Positions 23,673 to 32,637 of a stretch of DNA of 64,000 nt are shown here, piece after piece. The DNA lies in contig NZ_FRFD01000004.1 of NCBI RefSeq assembly GCF_900143645.1, positions 62,001 through 126,000 of the forward strand, in the 5' to 3' direction. Made by a program: the position numbers and the translations under genes. The first letter of the stretch is position 1; the number at the start of each line of letters is the position of its first letter. Below the pieces are notes generated by a model. That model saw only the letters and a list, made by a program, of their open reading frames with translations, ran no database searches and had not been told where the DNA came from. The stretch is from Anaerocolumna xylanovorans DSM 12503. Lineage in GTDB: Bacteria > Bacillota > Clostridia > Lachnospirales > Lachnospiraceae.

Positions 23673-23796
23673 TCTTATCATGTCATATTATGTCAAATCT
23701 TCATTATATAATGTAAATTTTGGAATTAACAGTCTGTTTCTTTGGCTGTATCTTCCATATAATATGGATACTACTATTTGAGGAGGATTACAAAAG

Positions 23797-24837
23797 ATGA
23801 AACTATCAAAGAAATTATGTATTTTTACAATTTTATTTTTACTATCTGTGTTATTCATCGCACCTGTTAGAGCTGATGCTGCTACGGTTGGGCAACCATT
23901 AACTTCACCTGAAGAAGGATGGCAAAGATTTGACAGTGAAGACCCTAAATTACACTATGAAGGAGCATGGTTCAGAGAAACTAAAGGTACTGCTGTCAAT
24001 GCATGGAATCATGCTGAAAATTATAGTTGGGGAGGGGATAACTCTACAATACGTTTTAAATTTTATGGAACTAAAATAAGAATTATAAGCAGTACATTTT
24101 CTAATAAAAGAACTGATAATATTATCATTATAGATGGAGAATATAAAACTTTTTCAGAATATGGCTCTTCATCAGCTTGGCAATCATTAGTATACGAAAA
24201 AAGTAGCCTAAAACCTGGAATTCACACAGTCATAATTAAATCCTCTCCTGACATGACGTCATCTCAAAATATATGTCTTGATGCTATTGATATTGATAGT
24301 GATGGTTACTTAATAGACTATTACCAGTCACCAAAACTAACAGCCACTCCCGGAGATTCAAAAGTCATATTGAATTGGGATGCTGTCGATGGAGCTACAA
24401 GTTATACTATAAAACGATCTGCAACAGCAGGTGCCCCTTATGAAATTATTGGTACAAGCACAACTAACTCATATGTAAATGCAGAACTTACTAATGGTAC
24501 CACATATTATTATGTTATTGTTCCTGTTGTATCAGGAAATGAGAAAACACCTTCAAATGAAGCCTCTGCTACGCCTACAGCCATAACTAATCCGGATTAT
24601 ATTGGTAACTATGCAACTTTAGTAATAACAATGACGAATGGAGGGACAAAGGAATATACCCTTCCTGTTATCGATGTCGATAAATTTATTACATGGTATG
24701 ACCAAAAGTCAGATGGCACAGGTAAGTCATATTATACTTTTACTAAAGCGTCAAATATTTCACCATATCTTAGAATTAGAGAATATATTTCATTTGATAA
24801 AATATCAAGTTTTGAATTAAAAGAATTTAATCAATAA
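23797..24837 (+). CDS. Secreted protein with a fibronectin type III domain
   Basis: 346 residues. Signal peptide at 1-30 (hydrophobic LCIFTILFLLSVLFIAPV, cleaved near ADA-AT). Residues 35-165 form a beta-sandwich-like domain with many Trp/Phe, like carbohydrate-binding modules. Residues 185-260 are a fibronectin type III domain (PKLTATPGDSKVILNWDAV ... GTTYYYVIVPV). The last 75 residues form a small unassigned domain. Probably a wall-associated or released adhesin carried by the element. AGGAGG precedes the ATG. Confidence 0.75.
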   Translation: MKLSKKLCIFTILFLLSVLFIAPVRADAATVGQPLTSPEEGWQRFDSEDPKLHYEGAWFRETKGTAVNAWNHAENYSWGGDNSTIRFKFYGTKIRIISSTFSNKRTDNIIIIDGEYKTFSEYGSSSAWQSLVYEKSSLKPGIHTVIIKSSPDMTSSQNICLDAIDIDSDGYLIDYYQSPKLTATPGDSKVILNWDAVDGATSYTIKRSATAGAPYEIIGTSTTNSYVNAELTNGTTYYYVIVPVVSGNEKTPSNEASATPTAITNPDYIGNYATLVITMTNGGTKEYTLPVIDVDKFITWYDQKSDGTGKSYYTFTKASNISPYLRIREYISFDKISSFELKEFNQ

Positions 24838-24844
24838 ATTGCAC

Positions 24845-24874
24845 CCGGAGGAATAAAACTCCGGGTTTATTTTA
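24845..24874 (+). terminator. Terminator of the secreted FnIII gene
   Basis: CCCGGAG and CTCCGGG arms with GAATAAAA loop, then TTTATTTT. It resembles the hairpin at 23637. Confidence 0.8.
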
Positions 24875-25062
24875 TCTATTGGGTATAAATGTCTATTTAC
24901 TATCGCAAAGGCAACTGTTAAAATATGTATATATTAGAAACTCAATCCGGAAAGAGCTAAATAGTATGAAACTTGTTTAAGGCTTGGCACAACAGATATA
25001 TCACAAATACTTTTAATTAAACCAGCAATGGTTTACTCACAGAAGAAAGGTGGTTATATTTT

Positions 25063-25503
25063 ATGAAAAAAATTTTATCTCGTATTTTAGCAGTGGCTCT
25101 GGCTGTTGTTTTGTTTTCTGCACCGTCAACTGCACAGGCTGCCACAGTTCCTATTTGCATAAATATTTCTGACAGCACGAAAGCTTTTTTCTACAATCCT
25201 TCTTTAGAAGTATCACAATATCAAGAGGTGGTGCTCGAAAATGAAAATCATGGATATTTTAACGTGCCTGCTGGAAATGATTTCTCATTTTTGCTTGGGC
25301 TTGGGGATACAGAGTATCATAGTTATCGCTTATCAATATATAAAGTGAATTACGGGCTATACTTTGATAGCCAGATTATCACTGATAGGTTTCCTAGATA
25401 TACAATTCCTAAATCTTCAACTGATGCATCATACGTCGTTGTATTAAAGGCCTACACTGACTTAACAGTAGATACGTATCAAACTTTTATTGGAAATCAG
25501 TAG
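25063..25503 (+). CDS. Small secreted hypothetical protein
   Basis: 146 residues with a clear signal peptide (ILAVALAVVLFSAPSTAQA-AT, 1-27). The mature part of about 120 residues is beta-rich, without cysteine or a known motif. It follows the FnIII protein in the same direction but has its own ribosome site (AAGAAAGGTGG) and a terminator, so it is a separate unit. Function unknown. Confidence 0.65.
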   Translation: MKKILSRILAVALAVVLFSAPSTAQAATVPICINISDSTKAFFYNPSLEVSQYQEVVLENENHGYFNVPAGNDFSFLLGLGDTEYHSYRLSIYKVNYGLYFDSQIITDRFPRYTIPKSSTDASYVVVLKAYTDLTVDTYQTFIGNQ

Positions 25504-25518
25504 TGTTAAACAATATTT

Positions 25519-25549
25519 AGGAGCGGATATTTTCCGCTCCTTTTTTATG
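25519..25549 (+). terminator. Terminator
   Basis: AGGAGCGGATA and TTTTCCGCTCCT arms followed by TTTTTT. Confidence 0.85.
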
Positions 25550-25592
25550 TAAAATTCTGTACTAATGTTTTTCCAGGGCTTTCTTTGTGCCA

Positions 25593-26240
25593 TCATATAC
25601 CTGCCAGCCGATACTCCAGTGGGCTCATGTTTCCAAGTGATGTTTTAATTCTGGTTTCATTGTACCAGGAAAGATACTCATTAAGGATCTTTGTAAACTG
25701 TTCTATTATTACCCTTGACCAGTTGCGATTGTAGAACATTTCATTTTTCAAACGTCCGAAGAAGCCTTCACAGGCTGAATCGTCTGGAGAGCAACCTTTC
25801 CTTGACATGGACCGCTGAAGACCGGTGTTATGCTGATCCTCCATGCAGGAATAGCAAATTCAGTTGTGTCAGTAAACCATTTAAGATTTGGTGCATCAGC
25901 ATGAAAATCACGTTCAATGGCATTTGGAACTGCTGGTGTAATCTCACCCTTATATGAGTTGTACTTATTCCTGCGTTTAGCCTTAACTTTCAACTCACAT
26001 TCAGACATAATTTTCCGTACTATTTTTTCTGAAACGCGGATGAAATCAAAAGTGAGACTGAAGATTTGGGAGAAATGATACATGAACTAAGTCTTATAAG
26101 TTCCCCAGCATACATTGCCATTATATTAGAGGTGCCTCGCATGTAGCATGAATGGCTTTCAAAAGGAAACTAAAGAATTTATCTTTATCATTGCTATTTG
26201 CTGAACCTGTATTTCAAGGTCAGCATTTTCCCGCGTTTTA
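25593..26240 (-). pseudogene. IS3-family transposase remnant
   Basis: Minus-strand frames give the end of an IS3 OrfA coiled coil (about 26190-26240), the OrfB part SEKIVRKIM, RRNKYNSYKGEI and WFTDTTEFAIPA, then, after a deletion and frameshift near 25850, the C-terminus RKGCSPDDSACEGFFGRLK and YNETRIKTSLGNMSPLEYR. The DDE core between the first Asp and the Glu region is lost. No terminal inverted repeats could be assigned. A dead IS150/IS3-type insertion. Confidence 0.85.
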
Positions 26241-26597
26241 CCAAATAATAATTTACTTAGTAACCTTTCTCAAAATATCATCCTTTTCTCCTTTCTGTTC
26301 ACAATCTTTTCAATAACCCTTCATACCCAGGACACATATGAACGTTATACTTAGTTCATAGCGTAAAACAAGGTTCCCCACCTTGCTAACATAAACTTTT
26401 TTTCATAAACGGCCAGTAGGATAACCTGCTGGCCACTCCTCTTGTTTTAAGGTTCCTCCTCGATTCTGTTATCTTTCAGTTTATCACTCAGCTCTGCTGT
26501 GCATTCCACACATAGCATAATATTTTTGTATCACTGTCCATTTCGACTTACCTTAACTATTTAAATCCTTCGTTTATTCTTCTATTACAACAATACA
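26241..26597. other. Noncoding gap beside the IS remnant
   Basis: About 360 AT-rich bases. They hold a GC-containing stem, GGCCAGTAGG and CCTGCTGGCC (about 26411-26442), but no convincing gene. Confidence 0.4.
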
Positions 26598-27266
26598 TTA
26601 ATCAAGGTATTTTGTGAAAATATCCTCATTTTGTGTTTTATCTTGAAATTCACGCATAAGACACATGGGATTTTCGGCAATAAAAGATGAAATATACGTG
26701 TTTTTTGGATGAACGTATCCCATTCTATGATACCATGCATATATCATAGCTCCGTCTAAGAGGGTAATTTGAGAAGTAGTATTATCTAGTATTTGAGGGT
26801 TTATAGTCATATTTAAAGCGACCCTGTTTTTCCGTATTGCAGTTTTAGAATGTATATTTAACTTTTCGCCCTGTTTAGGTATACAGTACTTAATTTTTGC
26901 TACACGGACTTTTCCCGTCCCATTCTCTATAAAACGCTGAGTTAAGATATCCATAGCAAAATTGGTAGCTTCCAATCCATTTGTTACACAAGACCCTCTG
27001 TACCATAAAGGTGTCAATTTATTTACTGCGTGTTTCTGTGAACTCTCAGCCCATTGTGATATAGAACTTGCTGCTTTCTGTTCATAATGTTGCCGCCAAT
27101 AACCAATAAGCGTAACAAGTATTTGTCTAATGCGTAAAATTTGAGCATCGGTAAAGCGTGTATCAACATTAAAGTAGATAGATGACGGCAAAGGTGCTAC
27201 GCCTGGCGGTGTAGGTAAACTAATTTCTATTCTGTTGTAGGTTGGCCTATTACATAATAAATTCAT
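26598..27266 (-). CDS. Hypothetical protein with a metzincin-like motif remnant
   Basis: 222 residues. Not recognised as a known family. Near the C-terminus AMIYAWYHRMGYVHP has the spacing and the HxxGYxHP half of zinc metalloprotease sites (HExxHxxGxxH), but the first His and the Glu are replaced by Tyr and Ala. The N-terminus is mixed beta/helix with a cluster of Trp (WRQHYEQ). AGAAGGG lies before ATG 27266. It could be an inactivated protease-like effector; this is only an inference. Confidence 0.45.
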   Translation of the reverse strand: MNLLCNRPTYNRIEISLPTPPGVAPLPSSIYFNVDTRFTDAQILRIRQILVTLIGYWRQHYEQKAASSISQWAESSQKHAVNKLTPLWYRGSCVTNGLEATNFAMDILTQRFIENGTGKVRVAKIKYCIPKQGEKLNIHSKTAIRKNRVALNMTINPQILDNTTSQITLLDGAMIYAWYHRMGYVHPKNTYISSFIAENPMCLMREFQDKTQNEDIFTKYLD

Positions 27267-27637
27267 ATTTACCCTTCTTTTCATTATTAATTAAGACACA
27301 AATATAATTTCTCGTTACAAAAAAATCTTAAGTTTTTTAGCGAATTGTGTCACATATTATAATATTCATATAGACAGGTAATGTGACTAACTTATATATC
27401 CTCCTGGCACCCCTCCAATTTAACTCCAGCCAGCTCCCAGAGGTCCTTTTCCACCTGCTCCATTGTCACGACTCCCCGTTCACGTTGGGCTCTATGTAAT
27501 TCTGCTCTGGTCGTGATTGCCTCCTTTCTATCATTCAGTTAAACCCTGATTTGATGTACTATAAAAACAAGCTTTCAAATAACTCCTGTATAAATTTCTT
27601 GCATCTACTCACACTATCCAAGAAAGGATGGTGCGCT
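27267..27637. other. Intergenic gap
   Basis: AT-rich; a short minus-strand frame at about 27400-27530 with AAAGGAGG upstream lacks a normal start codon and was not called. No other feature seen. Confidence 0.3.
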
Positions 27638-27805
27638 ATGAATTCTAAACCTAACAAACCCAAAACTACCAATGTCTATGATGATGGCAATATCCCAGAA
27701 ATAGATTTGCCGCATCCCAGTAATTACGCCGAATCTGATGATACCACCGTGGAGCCGCCTCCAGAATCATCTCGTCCACGTAAGGAGGGACCAGAAGGGG
27801 ATTGA
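27638..27805 (+). CDS. 55-residue Pro-rich acidic protein
   Basis: Starts MNSKPNKPKTTNVYDDGN, rich in Pro, Asp and Glu (VEPPPESSRP), so probably unstructured. AGAAAGGATGG precedes the ATG. No family recognised. Confidence 0.45.
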   Translation: MNSKPNKPKTTNVYDDGNIPEIDLPHPSNYAESDDTTVEPPPESSRPRKEGPEGD

Positions 27806-28167
27806 TTTCCCTCTCTGTACATATTTCATCATGGAGCCGATAAATATTTACATGGCTGGAGACTTTTCTCTTTTCTTTTATGCTGCCATTGTTTCAATAA
27901 ACGAAATGGCTTTACCATCTGGTCCCGCTCCCATGCAAAAGCATAATCGTCCATTTCCGCTTCTATCTCTTTCTTCTATATCTCAACAGCTATCAGCTGA
28001 TATTGCTTATTAATCAGTCTGCCCATATTCTTTGCTTTTGCAGCCACCGGTTTCCGATAATCCGGATGATTTTACTCTTCCCTCCTCTCCTTTTATACAT
28101 TGGGTATTTATGGTATAATCCCCTTACAGGCTGGCGAGCCAGGTACAAAAGAAAGGGGAAAATACTT

Positions 28168-28338
28168 ATGGATGATAGTTACAATTTAAACTTATCCAAT
28201 ACAATTGCTTTTGCTAAGGAATTAACTATAAAAGCTATTGAAAATGGTTTAATTACTGCGTCCTCCGATTCAAAAGAGACTGCTAAATCAATTACAGATT
28301 TCTACAAAAAAGCATTAGAAACTATTAATAATGATTGA
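28168..28338 (+). CDS. 56-residue helical phage-type protein
   Basis: Starts MDDSYNLNLSNTIAFAKEL and ends KKALETINND; a helical protein of a type common in clostridial prophages next to small early genes. GAAAGGGG lies 8 bases upstream and GGTATAAT (about 28110) could be its -10 region. Function unknown. Confidence 0.55.
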   Translation: MDDSYNLNLSNTIAFAKELTIKAIENGLITASSDSKETAKSITDFYKKALETINND

Positions 28339-28393
28339 TTAAATTGGCTCTGGCATTGAATCATTCTGCTAGGGCCTGTCCTCCAAGTACCGC

Positions 28394-28540
28394 CTAAGCG
28401 GTTTTATCCTGCTGTTTCCTGCGTTCTGATTCTTCCTTGGAGATTAAACTTACCTTAACCTCCATATTCTCTTCCCTGGCTTTCATTATCTGTTCTATAA
28501 CCCTGCAGAATCGGTCTGGGTTAAGGTTCCCATACATCAT
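28394..28540 (-). CDS. 48-residue basic small protein
   Basis: Starts MMYGNLNPDRFCRVIEQIM and ends in the charged tail RRKQQDKTA. AGAGGTG lies before the start; ATG 28537 is an equally good start. Similar small proteins occur in phage early regions. Function unknown. Confidence 0.45.
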   Translation of the reverse strand: MMYGNLNPDRFCRVIEQIMKAREENMEVKVSLISKEESERRKQQDKTA

Positions 28541-28619
28541 GCGGATTCACCTCTATTCCTTTATATATTGATATGAGTTAACGGTTGTACTTGTTGCAAA
28601 TATCTTCCTTTTAAGAAAA

Positions 28620-28898
28620 GGCTTAGACAAATCCAAGGAACGACTATTATTGAATAGACTGTATTTTAAAGATAAAGAAACTGATTATATAATGGATGGC
28701 AAAGTGTTTGACATGGCAGACTATAAACCCGGTGTAACAGCTCCGCCATTCCATAGACTATGCTGATGCACAACAGCACCTTACTTTGAAGATTCTAAGG
28801 GCCAGAGAGCAGCGGAAGTTCCTGTGACAGGAAAAGAACTTTATGTTGATAAGAGTATGACTTATCCTGAATATAAGAAAAAATACTTAGATAAATAG
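28620..28898 (+). pseudogene. Phage head morphogenesis (SPP1 gp7/MuF) remnant
   Basis: 93 codons in one frame match the C-terminal end of minor head proteins: YKPGVTAPPFHRLC, a stop, CTTAPYF and VPVTGKELYVDKSMTYPEY. The stop TGA (28764) replaces the Arg codon of the conserved PPFHxxCRC motif. The N-terminal two thirds of the gene are absent. It shows that the 7.79-kb element once included phage structural genes. Confidence 0.75.
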
Positions 28899-28926
28899 CA
28901 ATCGAGTATAGCCAATGTTTAAATAA

Positions 28927-28965
28927 AAAACCGCCCCAGTGTTACCAGCACCGGAACGGCTTTTC
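28927..28965. terminator. Hairpin before the second serine recombinase
   Basis: AAAAAACCGCCCC, loop, GGAACGGCTTTT. A closely similar hairpin followed by ATAGATACCAT lies at 14279-14325, before the satellite integrase. Confidence 0.5.
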
Positions 28966-29095
28966 ATAGATACTATTCGATGCAAAGCACCGATATAAAT
29001 ACCTCTCAACACGATTATCATATCATTCAAACCTCTGCACCTCAATAGGTGTATTTTTTATGCCTAAAAATAATAGATTATTAGCGGAGGTGCTT

Positions 29096-30514
29096 ATGAT
29101 GGAGCAGATTAACTATAACTTAAAGAATACTTTTCAGACTTATCTGGATGAGTATAGTCCGATAATTAAAAAAGTTAGGGTTGCAATCTATATCCGTGTT
29201 TCTACGGAAGAGCAGAAAATCAACGGCCTATCTGTAGAGACACAAAAAGACGCCTTAACAGAGCATGCTTTACAAAACAATATGGAAATTGTTGATTATT
29301 ACATAGATGCCGGTCTGACCGCCAGGAAGAAGCTCTCCCATAGAAAAGAACTCCTCCGGCTCCTGAAAGATGTTGAGAAGGGATTAATCGATGTAATAAT
29401 CTTTACGAAGCTCGACCGGTGGTTTCGTAATATAGCCGATTATTATAAGGTTCAGGAAAAACTTGATAAATACAAGGTAAATTGGAAGACAATTTATGAG
29501 ATTTATGATACCTCTACGGCAAATGGCAGGCTGCATATCAATATCATGCTCTCCATCGCCCAGGATGAAGCGGACCGCACCAGTGAACGTATTAAGGCAG
29601 TATTCGAAAATAAGAGGTCCAAGGGTGAAACTCCCGCCAACAGAGCTCCTCTTGGGTATAAAATAGAGAATTCAAAATTGTTTATCGATGAAGATACCAG
29701 TCAGATTGCCTTAGATATTTTTAATTATTATGACACCCACCATTCTCTGCTTGGCTGTGTCCGCCTGGCAAAAGAAAAATATGATTATAAGATATATGAC
29801 TATTCCGTCCGCAGAATGTTTGTAAATACAATATACATAGGCGAATTCAGAGGGCATAAAGACTTCTGTGAACCCCTTATTGACCGTGATATGTTTTACA
29901 GAATACAGAATTACCGCGGCGTAAGAGAATTTAAAAACCAGCTGACAGCAGGCAGAACCTACCTCTTCTCTACCCTAATACTCTGTAAGGAATGTAAACA
30001 TACTATGACGGCCAGCTTCACCATACAGAAGCAAAAGCACGGTCCGAAAGAATTCCATTATTACCGCTGCCGTGAGGCAGTTGTCAATTATGCCTGCAAT
30101 CATACAAAGTGTATCAATGAAGAAGCACTTGAAAACTATCTGCTAAATAATATAAAATGCGAAATGCAAGAAACGTTAGTAGCGATGGAAAAAAGACGGT
30201 TATCAGCGTCAGTGAAAAAAAATGATACAGCTAAAACAAAAAAACGTATGGAGAAATTGAAGGACCTTTACCTGGATGATCTTATAGATAAAGATTCCTA
30301 TAAGCAGGAATATGCGTTGCTTACTGCTCAATTAGATTCCATTGTCCCTGTACAACCAGCTGCTACTGAAAAGTATAAGGCATACCTTGAACAGGATATC
30401 AACAGTCTTTATGAAGAAATGTCTCCGGCCGAACGCAAGATTTTCTGGCTTGGAATCATTGACCGAATTGTCATAGACCGGGAAAACAACATTGATTTCT
30501 TTCTACGGGAATAA
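29096..30514 (+). CDS. Large serine recombinase of the 7.79-kb element
   Basis: 472 residues. Resolvase domain with nucleophile Ser in IYIRVSTEEQ (about residue 34), then FTKLDRWFRN and IAQDEADRTSERI; recombinase domain from about 185; zinc ribbon LCKECKHTM with later CR and CNHTKC; C-terminal coiled region. It ends 22 bases before the right core GTTG and reads out toward the 3' part of the permease. ATG 29096 has GGAGG 6 bases upstream; an ATG 36 bases earlier has no ribosome site. Confidence 0.92.
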   Translation: MMEQINYNLKNTFQTYLDEYSPIIKKVRVAIYIRVSTEEQKINGLSVETQKDALTEHALQNNMEIVDYYIDAGLTARKKLSHRKELLRLLKDVEKGLIDVIIFTKLDRWFRNIADYYKVQEKLDKYKVNWKTIYEIYDTSTANGRLHINIMLSIAQDEADRTSERIKAVFENKRSKGETPANRAPLGYKIENSKLFIDEDTSQIALDIFNYYDTHHSLLGCVRLAKEKYDYKIYDYSVRRMFVNTIYIGEFRGHKDFCEPLIDRDMFYRIQNYRGVREFKNQLTAGRTYLFSTLILCKECKHTMTASFTIQKQKHGPKEFHYYRCREAVVNYACNHTKCINEEALENYLLNNIKCEMQETLVAMEKRRLSASVKKNDTAKTKKRMEKLKDLYLDDLIDKDSYKQEYALLTAQLDSIVPVQPAATEKYKAYLEQDINSLYEEMSPAERKIFWLGIIDRIVIDRENNIDFFLRE

Positions 30515-30536
30515 TTGTACTTATCATACTCTCTCT

Positions 30537-30890
30537 GTTGCTGTCTTTAGCACAATTATTACCCTCTACACTAATTTCACCAGTATAGAGGAAGACAAGA
30601 AAAAACTCATTCTCACATTGGGAGGCACTAAAAAAGATATCTTATGGAAGGTTGTAATTCCCTGCAATATTCCACAGATTATCAGTATCATGAAGGTAAA
30701 CATCGGCCTTTCCTTAGTCGGTGTCATTATCGGGGAATTCCTGGCCGCAAAGGCAGGCCTGGGATATCTGATTATTTATGGCAGTCAGGTATTTAAGCTG
30801 GATTATGTCATTATGTCCATCGTAATCTTATGTATACTGGCTACCTTTCTGTATCAGCTGCTTAGCTATTTTGAAAAAAAATATAAATAG
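30537..30890 (+). pseudogene. ABC importer permease, 3' part (split gene)
   Basis: From the core GTTG the frame continues the permease: FSTIITLYTNFTSIEEDKKK, the EAA-type coupling loop LGGTKKDILWKVVIPCNIP, GVIIGEFLAAKAGLGYLI, and the last helices to 30890. There is no start codon with a ribosome site. No substrate-binding protein gene follows. Confidence 0.9.
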
Positions 30891-30910
30891 AACAATTACA
30901 CAAGTAACGA

Positions 30911-30957
30911 AAAATCGCTCTGGCTTCCGGGAATCCCCCGAATCAGAGCGGTTTTGT
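30911..30957. terminator. Two-way terminator
   Basis: AAAATCGCTCTG and CAGAGCGGTTTT arms with T-run on the right and A-run on the left; shared by the permease and the HEAT-like gene. Confidence 0.75.
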
Positions 30958-31656
30958 TTTTAAAATATCCAGCGACCGGCGCGCTTCCAAGCCCACTACC
31001 GTATCATCATTTGCAAAACTCAATAAAACTTCCCTGCATTCCTCCAGTCCAAATGCAGATAAACTCATCATAGCTTTCCAGAGAATCCGCTCATTTTCTG
31101 CATATTTTTCAACCACATAAACGATTACTTCTGCATTTTGATGTGTTGCCAATTGAGGATGATAGAATACCATATATCCGATAGCATCCAACGCCTCACT
31201 GATTTTGGATATATCATTACTTTTTATAACCTCAACAAGTGCGGGAAATACAGATATATCCATACTTCCAATTGTTCGGGCTATGATGTCTCTTGGCAAT
31301 GGATAGGATTTTTTCTTTGAAACAGCACCCGGTAATTTTTTATGCTGGTTATTTCCTATCTTACCGAGATAATCTGCCATTTGCTCTGCTGTATTGATAT
31401 CACCTTTCTTAAGGCTCTCACAAATTGCAATTCTTGTATATAAGCATTGTTCAATTTGAAGCTGCTTAAGTAATTCTCCGGTAATCATCCCCTGTCTGGA
31501 GGAAAGATTGCATGCGGCAGCTGTACGAAAAACCGCATTATCCGAATGCAGCAGATCAATTAGTTCTTCCCTTGATAGTGTACTGAATTTCTCTATATCT
31601 TCTATTGATGCGAATCCCCGTTTCGCTAAATCTTCCTGACTGCTCTTTAATTCCAT
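30943..31656 (-). CDS. HEAT-repeat-like protein
   Basis: 237 residues of short paired helices with the HEAT spacing (for example DNAVFRTAAACNLSSR, SKISEALDAIGYMVF, ERILWKAMMSLSAFG, VVGLEARRSLDIL), so a curved scaffold for protein binding. No catalytic motif. Start at ATG 31656, preceded by GGGGTGG; a more upstream ATG (31695) lacks a site. Monocistronic, ends in the shared hairpin. Role unknown. Confidence 0.6.
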   Translation of the reverse strand: MELKSSQEDLAKRGFASIEDIEKFSTLSREELIDLLHSDNAVFRTAAACNLSSRQGMITGELLKQLQIEQCLYTRIAICESLKKGDINTAEQMADYLGKIGNNQHKKLPGAVSKKKSYPLPRDIIARTIGSMDISVFPALVEVIKSNDISKISEALDAIGYMVFYHPQLATHQNAEVIVYVVEKYAENERILWKAMMSLSAFGLEECREVLLSFANDDTVVGLEARRSLDILKTKPL

Positions 31657-31854
31657 ACCCACCCCGTTCTGTACACCGTTCAAAATAAAATGCACCTATT
31701 TGTTATAAAAGGTTTATAATAATTGCATTTCGATAATATCCATATCTCTGCATGTGTTTTTGAGGATGAATGATTATCTGCTTATCATTGCAGAATCTTA
31801 ATCCATGAAAATCAAAGAGCATTGATTTTCATGAAGCACCTGGACCCTATGCTA

Positions 31855-32385
31855 TTAGCTAAAGTTCAATTCTCCATGGGTAAGCTCTAATTGTACCTCT
31901 TCTCTACTCTTTAAAACAATTTTATATTTATTATTATCACTTGATAATCCAAGCTTAATGAATGCAGCATATTGATAATTTAAACTCTCATCTAAAATGT
32001 ATCCCTTAATTTTATCAATATCATATTGTTCTAATCTCTCCGAAGTATTAATTTTTTTCACCTCAATAGCAATCAAATTATCCCTTGTTCCCCTTTTATG
32101 TATAATAATATCCGGGAAAACAGTCTTTGCTCCCGTTAAAAAGTCCATATTATCGCTTAAGTCATGCAATAATTTCATTGTCCACTCATTGAATTTCTTA
32201 ATATCATTAAGATTTCTATTATACTCAACATCAACATCCCACTCATAAAATACTGTTCCTAAATGTATCGCTAATCTGTGAGTAATAGATCTTTCATTTG
32301 AATAGTTATCAATAATTTCATTATCAAAATAGTATAATCTTTTTAACGCATTATTTAATCTGTTTTCTACCATTGTTTTTTTCAT
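31855..32385 (-). CDS. PD-(D/E)XK nuclease-like protein
   Basis: 176 residues. Central core VFPDIIIHKRG, then NLIAIEVKKIN (about 89-112), fits the PD-(D/E)XK fold: Asp in PDIII and Glu-x-Lys in IEVKK. An N-terminal helical part precedes it. Such small proteins occur as stand-alone nuclease-fold proteins near defence loci; here no methylase or partner is seen. Its 5' leader (32386-32470) is an unusual repeated hairpin element that also precedes the ABC-F gene at 59021. Confidence 0.65.
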   Translation of the reverse strand: MKKTMVENRLNNALKRLYYFDNEIIDNYSNERSITHRLAIHLGTVFYEWDVDVEYNRNLNDIKKFNEWTMKLLHDLSDNMDFLTGAKTVFPDIIIHKRGTRDNLIAIEVKKINTSERLEQYDIDKIKGYILDESLNYQYAAFIKLGLSSDNNKYKIVLKSREEVQLELTHGELNFS

Positions 32386-32397
32386 TTTATCTCCTTT

Positions 32398-32462
32398 CAG
32401 GAATATTAAATCTTCGATTTAATATTCCTGAATACGTAGTTGAAAAATTTATTTTTCAACTT
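32398..32462 (-). promoter_or_regulatory. Repeated two-hairpin leader, copy at the nuclease-like gene
   Basis: On the minus strand: hairpin AGTTGAAAAAT-AA-ATTTTTCAACT, linker TACGTATT, hairpin CAGGAATATTAAATC-GAA-GATTTAATATTCCTG, then AAAGGAG and ATAAAATG. Positions 32422-32447 match 58959-58984 of the ABC-F leader over 26 bases without a mismatch, in inverted orientation. Confidence 0.75.
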
Positions 32463-32637
32463 ATTCCCGGGCTTAATTCCACAAGTACCTTTTAATGTGC
32501 ATTTATAATATTCTTCGTTATAAAAACAAAATACTAAAAACGCTATAAGTTCATGATAATACAATCCCTACCATATTTCAACATTTCACTTGTCGGATTG
32601 TCTCTTTCGTCTTTATCCTTATGGTGATTTTTCGTGT

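Larger units (their letters stand above)
22747..30540. mobile_element. 7.79-kb serine-recombinase element in the permease gene
   Basis: Bounded by GTTG at 22747-22750 and 30537-30540; unit 7,790 bp. The restored target reads GTGTCCGTTGCTGTCTTTAG. Contents: an Ltp-like lipoprotein locus, two secreted proteins, an IS3 remnant, small genes, a phage head-protein remnant and a serine recombinase reading toward the right end. It looks like a decayed prophage or composite element using the same class of recombinase as its neighbour in the ATPase gene. Confidence 0.85.

Noticed and set aside
27400..27530. Short minus-strand frame with AAAGGAGG upstream
   Set aside because: No ATG, GTG or TTG at the right distance; only ATC would fit, so it was left out.
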